Source: an uncultured Dehalococcoidia bacterium (lineage in GTDB: Bacteria > Chloroflexota > Dehalococcoidia > Lucifugimonadales > UBA3495). Taken from it: a DNA stretch of 64,000 bases. The position numbers were made by a program, and so were the translations under genes. The notes beneath the pieces were generated by a model, which made no database searches, was not told the origin of the DNA, and saw nothing but the letters and a program-made list of their open reading frames with translations. This document shows positions 59,090 to 64,000 of this stretch, one piece after another. The stretch lies in contig CATOSP010000001.1 in the NCBI GenBank assembly GCA_951812625.1, positions 326,065-390,064 of the forward strand. The letters are read 5' to 3'. The number at the start of each line of letters is the position of its first letter. The stretch's first letter is position 1.

Positions 59090-60274
59090 CTAATGCGCTG
59101 GGGCCGGTGTTGCTTCAGCTTCGGCCGGTCTTTCTTGCAGTTTGACCTTGCCCTCTATCCCCAGTTGCTTCACGTGGAGGACGTAGGCAATGAGGTCCCA
59201 GGTATCGTCGTCCGAGATATTGTTGGCCAGCATGGGCGTTCCCTTCACACCCAGGCGGATGGTCTTGAACATGTCCTCTATGGCCGGCCTGCGGATGGGG
59301 TCGTGGGCATAGTCTCTGGGAACGATGGGCCTCAGCTCACCGTGATATACCCAGTCCGTGACCTGGTTTGCCAGGGGAGGTCCACCGTTTTCGACGTCGC
59401 CATGGCAGGCCTGGCAGCCCCTGCTGACGAACAGTTCCCGGCCCGTATCCACGCTCTCGGGAGAGTTGAAGTCGGCGGGAATCTCCGGCACGGAGATACC
59501 GGCCCCGGAGGGATGGTTGAACTTCCATGCAGCGTAGCCGAAGGTCTTGATGAACTCGATTACCGCGTCCAATTCTTCGTCGCTGAAGTCAGAGAACCCG
59601 GGCATGGGTGTGCCGGGAAGACCTTCCCTGATCGTCTTCCTCAGGTCCTCATCCAGCGCCAGCATGTCCGGGCGGTCTGATGTGTTGAACTTGAACACCA
59701 CTGAACGCGACCTGTGCGACTGGCCCGTGAAATCCCGGGGGAACACGCTCAGACCCTCAGGGGTGATCTGGTCCCCGTCACCGTTGGCGCCGTGGCATGT
59801 GGAGCAATTCTGTTGGTAAACCTCCCAGCCTGTGTTGACCTTCTCCATGTCCGGTTCCCAGCGGACGCGCAGCCTCAGGTCGTGGTGGTCGGCCAGGCGG
59901 TAGATGGCAGTTTGCATCGAGGGAGCGTTGATGGCGCGCAGGGCATTAACGCTCTCATCCACCATCCGGTTGTTCTCCTCCCGCTCGGTTATCTGGCCCA
60001 GCTTGGCTAGGTTGGCGCGGACCGTGCTCAGGACTGGTCGTACGGCAGCCTGCTCCTCTCGTGGCGCGTTGGCCATCAGCAGATCAATCCCGCCGCTGAT
60101 GAGTTCGTCGGCAGACCGTACAGTTTCGACACGGTAGGCCAATTCCTCCCGCTCCGCATCCTCCATATTGAAGACACGCGGGTTGTCTTCTGGGGTCTGA
60201 AAGGCGAAGGTCAACGCCACCCCGCCCACCAGCAGGAACAATGTGATGAGTGCAGCTATGAGTACCTGTTTCAC
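59090..60274 (-). CDS. Membrane-anchored diheme cytochrome c
   Basis: 394 residues. N-terminal membrane anchor (VLIAALITLFLLVGGVALTFAF), a helical segment, then two cytochrome c domains with heme sites CSTCHG and CQACHG and their Met ligands in the GTPMPGFSDFSDEELDAVIEFI and GVKGTPMLANNISDDDTWDLIAYVL regions. It opens the oxidase operon and probably passes electrons to the CuA centre of subunit II, or takes the place of the bc1-linked cytochrome. The C-terminus is Ala/Glu/Pro-rich. Confidence 0.9.
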   Translation of the reverse strand: MKQVLIAALITLFLLVGGVALTFAFQTPEDNPRVFNMEDAEREELAYRVETVRSADELISGGIDLLMANAPREEQAAVRPVLSTVRANLAKLGQITEREENNRMVDESVNALRAINAPSMQTAIYRLADHHDLRLRVRWEPDMEKVNTGWEVYQQNCSTCHGANGDGDQITPEGLSVFPRDFTGQSHRSRSVVFKFNTSDRPDMLALDEDLRKTIREGLPGTPMPGFSDFSDEELDAVIEFIKTFGYAAWKFNHPSGAGISVPEIPADFNSPESVDTGRELFVSRGCQACHGDVENGGPPLANQVTDWVYHGELRPIVPRDYAHDPIRRPAIEDMFKTIRLGVKGTPMLANNISDDDTWDLIAYVLHVKQLGIEGKVKLQERPAEAEATPAPAH

Positions 60275-60300
60275 GCTATCTGCCCGCCCCCCATCCTGAG

Positions 60301-60357
60301 ACGTGGGTCCTCCTCGACTGCTCCGGCTTCCCGGCGGCAGGGGAAACGCGTTTCCTG
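60301..60357 (+). repeat. Intergenic repeat copy in the cox operon leader
   Basis: Reads ACGTGGGTCCTCC, CTGCTCCGGCTTCCCGG, GGAAACGCGTTTCC. The last part is a perfect 14-base palindrome. It lies in the 5' leader of the cytochrome c gene, 27 bases from its start codon. Confidence 0.6.
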
Positions 60358-60405
60358 GAGGGGTATTTGCAACGCAAAATCCAACCTTTGTTCAAACGGA
60401 ACGAA

Positions 60406-60433
60406 AGTATCACAAGGCCCATAAATCTGTCAA
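60406..60433 (-). promoter_or_regulatory. Promoter of the cytochrome c/cox operon
   Basis: Minus-strand TTGACA (60433-60428), 16-base spacer, GATACT (60411-60406, 4 of 6). It gives a leader of about 125 bases that contains a copy of the intergenic repeat. The remainder of 60434-60563 holds nothing recognised. Confidence 0.6.
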
Positions 60434-60563
60434 CGAATATGGACCCCGCACGGACGCGGTCCTGATACGGGAGTAACGTTGCAATGGGCCCGTGCCCTCG
60501 CAGTACGCTGCCCCATACTCATTTTCCAACTGGGCTCGCACTGCGGGGACCCGTCCCTCAATG

Positions 60564-61517
60564 TCACAGGGCGACAACGCTATCCACCATCATCGCGCCG
60601 AACAGCAGTCCCAGGTAAAGCAGGGAATACAAGTATACATGCCGGGCGTGCCGGGCGCTGTGCTGCCGGGTAAGCCGCCATGCGAAGGCGATGAAAATTG
60701 CTCCCAGGGGGATAGCGAAGCCCAAGTATATCCAGTCTACCGCTCGGGTCAGGGCGAAACCCAGGCTGGCCCCCACCAGCACCAGGGAGTAGACAAATAT
60801 GTTGGTGGCAGTGTATTCCCGGGACGAGACCACCGGCAGCATGGGCACGCCGGCCTTCTCGTAGTCCTTCTGTATCAGCAGCGCCAGCGCCCAGAAATGA
60901 GGCGGAGTCCACAGGAAGATGATGGCGAAGAGGTAAAAGGCCGGAATGCTCAGTGAACCGGTGACTGCTACCCATCCGACCATCGGAGGTATGGACCCGG
61001 CCGCGCCTCCAATCACGATATTTTGGGGCGTGGACCGCTTCAGCCACATGGTATAGACGAACACGTAAAACAGCGTGGCCGCAAGGGTCAAGGACGCGGC
61101 CAGCAGATTCACCCATGCCCACAGCAGTGCGAAGGCGGCCACGTTCAGCAGTATGCCGAATATTAGCGCGTTGGCGGGTGCGATGCGATGGGCAGGCACT
61201 GGCCTCTGGCAGGTCCGGCTCATCTTCAGGTCGATGTCCCGGTCCCAGTAGTGGTTGAGAGCGTTCGCACCGCCAGCTCCCAGCGCTCCCCCGGCGCATA
61301 CTAGGAGTGCCAGTCCCAGAGGAGGAACGCCCTGGGACGCCAGGAACATGCCCCCCAGCGCGGTGAGCACGAGGAGCATGATTATCGGCGGCTTGGTCAG
61401 GGTGACGTAATCGTTGACCACCCCCGCCGCTTTCTTGAAACGGGCGGCCGAACGTACTACCTCAGACCCGGACCACTTCGAACGTGTGTTCGACCTTTCA
61501 GACACGGGCTCAAGCAT
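60564..61517 (-). CDS. ctaB: Heme o synthase (protoheme IX farnesyltransferase)
   Basis: 317 residues, polytopic (eight to nine spans) UbiA-family prenyltransferase that adds farnesyl to heme b, first step of heme A synthesis. Asp-rich motif NALNHYWDRDIDLKMSRTCQRPVP, with YVTLTKPPIIMLLVLTALGG at the N-terminus and the second motif region LWTPPHFWALALLIQKDYEKAGVPMLPVV. The start overlaps ctaA by eight bases, so both are coupled. Confidence 0.94.
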   Translation of the reverse strand: MLEPVSERSNTRSKWSGSEVVRSAARFKKAAGVVNDYVTLTKPPIIMLLVLTALGGMFLASQGVPPLGLALLVCAGGALGAGGANALNHYWDRDIDLKMSRTCQRPVPAHRIAPANALIFGILLNVAAFALLWAWVNLLAASLTLAATLFYVFVYTMWLKRSTPQNIVIGGAAGSIPPMVGWVAVTGSLSIPAFYLFAIIFLWTPPHFWALALLIQKDYEKAGVPMLPVVSSREYTATNIFVYSLVLVGASLGFALTRAVDWIYLGFAIPLGAIFIAFAWRLTRQHSARHARHVYLYSLLYLGLLFGAMMVDSVVAL

Positions 61518-62463
61518 GGACTGGCTCTTGTTTCGCTGGCCGTGTCTCAGTAAATGCCACTGCGGTCAACGCCACCACCGCGGCCCAAAGCAGGGTTGCC
61601 AAGGCAAGGTGAAGCGCGCGCAATTCCACCGGGAAACGGGCCCACACCGTAAAGGCTCCCGCCAGCACCTGCGCAGCGAAGACGGCAGCCGCAATTATGG
61701 ACAAGTAACGCAACTCTTTCGGCCCATGCTCCTGTCTGAATCCTAGGTGCAGCGCGTAGAGGAGCAGGGCTCCGATCAGCACGGCTGCAACCCGGTGGAG
61801 CATGTGGATGAATTGAGGAACGGTCTCGGGGACCAGGTTGCCGTTGCACGTGGGCCATTGAGTACACGCGGCAGTGGAGCCGGACACCGTTACGAAAGAA
61901 CCTGACATGATAAGAACATACACGCCCAACCCGGCGGCTGCAACTACGGGCAGGTAATGACCGGTCACGCCCACTGTCTGAGCGGTGCTGTTCCTCCGGC
62001 TGGCTATGAACAGGACGATCATACAGGCTAGAAGGGCTTCCGCCATCGCCAGGTGCGCTGCTACCAGGGAGCCGTGCAACTCGGTCAAGACCGTGATGCC
62101 GCCGAGTATCGCCTGGACTATGACCAGCACTACGGCGAGGGTTGTGCCCCAGGCGATCCCCTTGTCCCTACGGTGGACTGCCCAGGCAACGACGCAAGTA
62201 GCGAAAACCAGTGGACCCACCAATGCCGATGCCACAAGGCGGTGGCTGTATTCAATGATCGCGTCTGCCCGCAGGGGAGGGATTACTTTGCCATAACACA
62301 GAGGCCAGTCGGGGCAACCCAGCCCTGACTCGGTAACCCTCACCACACCCCCCAGCACCACAAGGGCGAATACGGATATCACGGATGCCAGACAAAGCCC
62401 TTGGAACCACCGCTCGGGCCTGCTGGGCTGAGAAAGGGAAATGCCGGACTCCACTGCTGCCAT
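61510..62463 (-). CDS. ctaA: Heme A synthase
   Basis: 317 residues, eight spans in two similar halves, COX15/CtaA family; oxidises heme O to heme A. Seen: VVLGGVVRVTESGLGCPDWPLCYG with the first conserved Cys pair, IEYSHRLVASALVGPL, ITVLTELHGSLVAAHLAMA, TAACTQWPTCNGNLVPETVPQFIHMLHRVAAVLIG with the second Cys pair, and QVLAGAFTVWARFPVELRALHLALATLLW. The four His ligands are in place. ATG 62463 fits family length; the frame is open to 62706 but that part is unlike the family. Confidence 0.93.
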   Translation of the reverse strand: MAAVESGISLSQPSRPERWFQGLCLASVISVFALVVLGGVVRVTESGLGCPDWPLCYGKVIPPLRADAIIEYSHRLVASALVGPLVFATCVVAWAVHRRDKGIAWGTTLAVVLVIVQAILGGITVLTELHGSLVAAHLAMAEALLACMIVLFIASRRNSTAQTVGVTGHYLPVVAAAGLGVYVLIMSGSFVTVSGSTAACTQWPTCNGNLVPETVPQFIHMLHRVAAVLIGALLLYALHLGFRQEHGPKELRYLSIIAAAVFAAQVLAGAFTVWARFPVELRALHLALATLLWAAVVALTAVAFTETRPAKQEPVHA

Positions 62464-62499
62464 CAGACCGGACAGCAAAGTATCATAGCGGCATTGGGT

Positions 62500-62511
62500 T
62501 GTCAATTGACA
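62500..62511. promoter_or_regulatory. Palindrome upstream of ctaA
   Basis: Perfect 12-base palindrome TGTCAATTGACA, 37 bases before the ctaA start. On the minus strand it includes TTGACA, followed 12 bases later by TATGAT, too close for a standard promoter; an operator is the simpler reading. Confidence 0.4.
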
Positions 62512-62732
62512 CAGGCACGCCGTTGGGTCAATGCACAGGCTGCCCGGCAACCGCCACTGAAAGGCACGGGGCCGGCCTGACAGAGAGCAGGATTGCGTGA
62601 CCGTTGTCAGTTGGCCAGACCCGCCTGAGACGTGATGCCGCCCGATCAGTGGAAGGTGGTAGAGGATAGGGGCAGTCCGGGTTATCATTAGTAACGCGGC
62701 AAACAAACAGCATCAGGAGGCAGAAGCAAGTT

Positions 62733-63167
62733 ATGGCCGAATACATACCGTCAACCAGCGATTGGGTGCGCGAGCAGGTGGAAGTTTACGAGGGCAGCGG
62801 GGGCGCCGAAGGAACGACCTTGCGCGATACCGGGCTGCCCGTCATCATCGTGACAAATAGGGGGAACAAGACCGGGGCAATCCGCAAGACACCCCTGATG
62901 CGGGTGAAGGACGGAAGCAACTACGTCCTGGTAGGGTCCCGCGGCGGCGCGCCAAAGAACCCGGTATGGGTGTACAACCTTCGGGCGGACGGCAACGTGG
63001 AGATCCGCGACGAGACCGAGGTCTATACGATGCGGGTCCGCGAGGTCCGGGATGAGTCGGAACGGGCGCGGCTGTGGGCCTTGTCGGTGGAGGCGTTCCC
63101 GCCCTACGAGGAATACCAGAACCGTACGTCGCGGAAGATTCCGGTGTTCGTTGCGGAGCCTGCATGA
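62733..63167 (+). CDS. Deazaflavin (F420)-dependent nitroreductase family protein
   Basis: 144 residues, DDN-type split barrel using F420. Diagnostic pattern: DTGLPVIIVTNRGNKTGAIRKTPLMRVKDGSNYVLVGSRGGAPKNPVWVYNLRADGNVEI, close to the actinobacterial DDN family (TTTGRKSG..R..PL.y....g.ylvvaS.gG....P.W..NL.A.P). The natural substrate is unknown. AGGAGG lies upstream of the ATG, 13 bases away. Confidence 0.87.
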   Translation: MAEYIPSTSDWVREQVEVYEGSGGAEGTTLRDTGLPVIIVTNRGNKTGAIRKTPLMRVKDGSNYVLVGSRGGAPKNPVWVYNLRADGNVEIRDETEVYTMRVREVRDESERARLWALSVEAFPPYEEYQNRTSRKIPVFVAEPA

Positions 63168-63189
63168 TCGGGGTCGCGCTCTCCTTCTG

Positions 63190-63330
63190 CATGGCCCAGG
63201 GTCTTTTCAAAGTCGTTCCCGCCACTCACACCGCTGGTCCTTGGCTTCTCGAAGGACGGGAGCACAGAATTCGTTGATGGCCTGACAGGCTCGCCAATAA
63301 TGGGTCCCAAAGGACTTTGAAAAGGCCATG
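63190..63330. repeat. Short element with inverted ends, MITE-like
   Basis: CTTTTCAAAGTC at 63203-63214 and its exact reverse complement GACTTTGAAAAG at 63313-63324, with CATGGC and GCCATG further out on both sides (the left arm has a seven-base insert). Between them is a hairpin GTCCTT/AAGGAC and no frame. The rest of 63168-63529 is AT-rich and without genes. Confidence 0.35.
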
Positions 63331-63529
63331 GAGCTCTGGCATGTTGATAACATGTCGATAATATGTGAATGTAAATTAGAATATGTGCAACTACCTCTGT
63401 GGGCTTCCTTCCGGTCCGGTTGGGCGCTGTGTTTCAAATGCGCCTGTACCCGTTGGCCATCCACATCGTGAAACGCGTCCCTTTATGCACGTGATAAAGG
63501 GACCGAAACTAAATCAGGAGGCAAGGACG

Positions 63530-63850
63530 ATGCCCAAGTATCTCTTTCAGGCGAATTACACCGCGCAGGGTCTCCAGGGTCTGCTAAAGGAGGGAGGCTC
63601 TGCGCGCCGGCAGGTTTTCGATGAAATGGCGAGGGAGCAAGGGGGAACCCTGGAATCTTTCTACTACGCCTTCGGAGGCTCCGACCTGTACATTACCTTC
63701 GACCTCCCGGATGCGGCAACCGCCGCGGCTGTCTCCTTGAACATTGGCGCAGGCGGCGCCCTCGATATCAGCACAGTTCAACTGATTACCGCCGAGGAGA
63801 TTGACCAAGCTTGCGGCAAAACGGTAACTTACCGCCCACCGGGAGCGTAG
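63530..63850 (+). CDS. GYD-domain protein
   Basis: 106 residues, GYD family (a dimeric alpha-beta barrel-like fold of unknown use). Seen: MPKYLFQANYTAQGLQGLLKEGGSARRQVFDEMAREQGGTLESFYYAFGGSDLYITFDLPD and a C-terminal helix-strand (AVSLNIGAGGALDISTVQLITAEEID). AGGAGG precedes ATG 63530 by nine bases; the longer open frame from 63383 is not used. Confidence 0.86.
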   Translation: MPKYLFQANYTAQGLQGLLKEGGSARRQVFDEMAREQGGTLESFYYAFGGSDLYITFDLPDAATAAAVSLNIGAGGALDISTVQLITAEEIDQACGKTVTYRPPGA

Positions 63851-64000
63851 CCGGCCTTTCGCCCGCTCCGACGTTGATGCCGCGGCAATTCTGCGTCTCT
63901 ACCGGGGAAGTAATTTGTTGTGAAGTGGTCCCTTGTGGAGTTGTCCGTGGAGCGGTCCAAGGTAGGGCCTTTGAAAGCACCCTGCCTTTGGGTGCATGGG
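63851..64000. other. Non-coding right edge of the window
   Basis: No frame of interest. A six-base hairpin GCACCC/GGGTGC lies at about 63978-63996; its role is unclear. Confidence 0.3.

Noticed and set aside
59337..59528. Other short frames inside the cox operon, both strands
   Set aside because: Shadows of the cytochrome c and oxidase genes.
1..64000. CRISPR arrays, prophage modules or rRNA genes
   Set aside because: No evenly spaced direct repeats with unique spacers, no integrase or phage structural genes, and no rRNA sequence were seen.

Overview
The window is about 62% GC DNA from what looks like an aerobic, free-living bacterium of the Chloroflexota, most likely near the SAR202/Dehalococcoidia group. 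This rests on the mix of families: DUF1800/DUF1501/NHL gene sets, luciferase-like flavin or F420 oxidoreductases, a deazaflavin nitroreductase, PaREP1-like proteins, Thr/Pro-rich lipoproteins and a caa3-type oxidase operon. The taxon is inference; no rRNA lies in the window. Genes start with ATG, GTG or TTG, usually behind a clear GGAGG. Several sigma-70-like promoters can be read. Most hairpins after genes lack a U-tract.

1-13 kb: the end of an aldo/keto reductase, a degraded alpha/beta-hydrolase tail, then a promoter-led three-gene set (DUF1800, DUF1501, NHL propeller). After it come LUD and luciferase-like genes on the minus strand, an IS3 transposase relic, a homocysteine methyltransferase-like gene, a membrane protein, a HI1419/HI1420-type toxin-antitoxin pair with a palindromic operator, a HEPN-like protein and tRNA-Lys.

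13-32 kb: a bifunctional (p)ppGpp synthetase/hydrolase, two RidA proteins, and between them a DUF3179 membrane protein interrupted in frame by a single TGA. That TGA replaces the first Cys of the CPLC motif and is followed by a SECIS-like hairpin, so this is a candidate selenoprotein and the most striking item here. Then tRNA-Gly, small metabolic enzymes, an iron-type substrate-binding lipoprotein, an amidohydrolase, a trypsin-like lipoprotein protease, a Rieske fusion protein and a second luciferase-like enzyme.

32-48 kb: a second, rearranged copy of the DUF1501/NHL/DUF1800 set on the minus strand, a GMC oxidoreductase, a 3-hydroxyisobutyrate-dehydrogenase-like enzyme, DUF2182, the complete glycine cleavage operon gcvT-gcvH-gcvPA-gcvPB followed by an orphan HicB, and a xanthine/uracil-type permease fused to an ATPase-like domain.

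48-64 kb: secreted repeat proteins, an SDR, an AttH/CrtC-like lipoprotein, a HicB with a start-less HicA, and a minus-strand respiratory cluster: ctaA-ctaB, then cytochrome c, oxidase subunits II, I, III, IV, a second III and a small membrane protein. Together the last set builds heme A and a cytochrome c oxidase. Two families of short intergenic repeats recur: one in the gcv and cox spacers, which even runs into the 3' end of the subunit II gene, and one made of phased 10-bp TGnCCGGA units.
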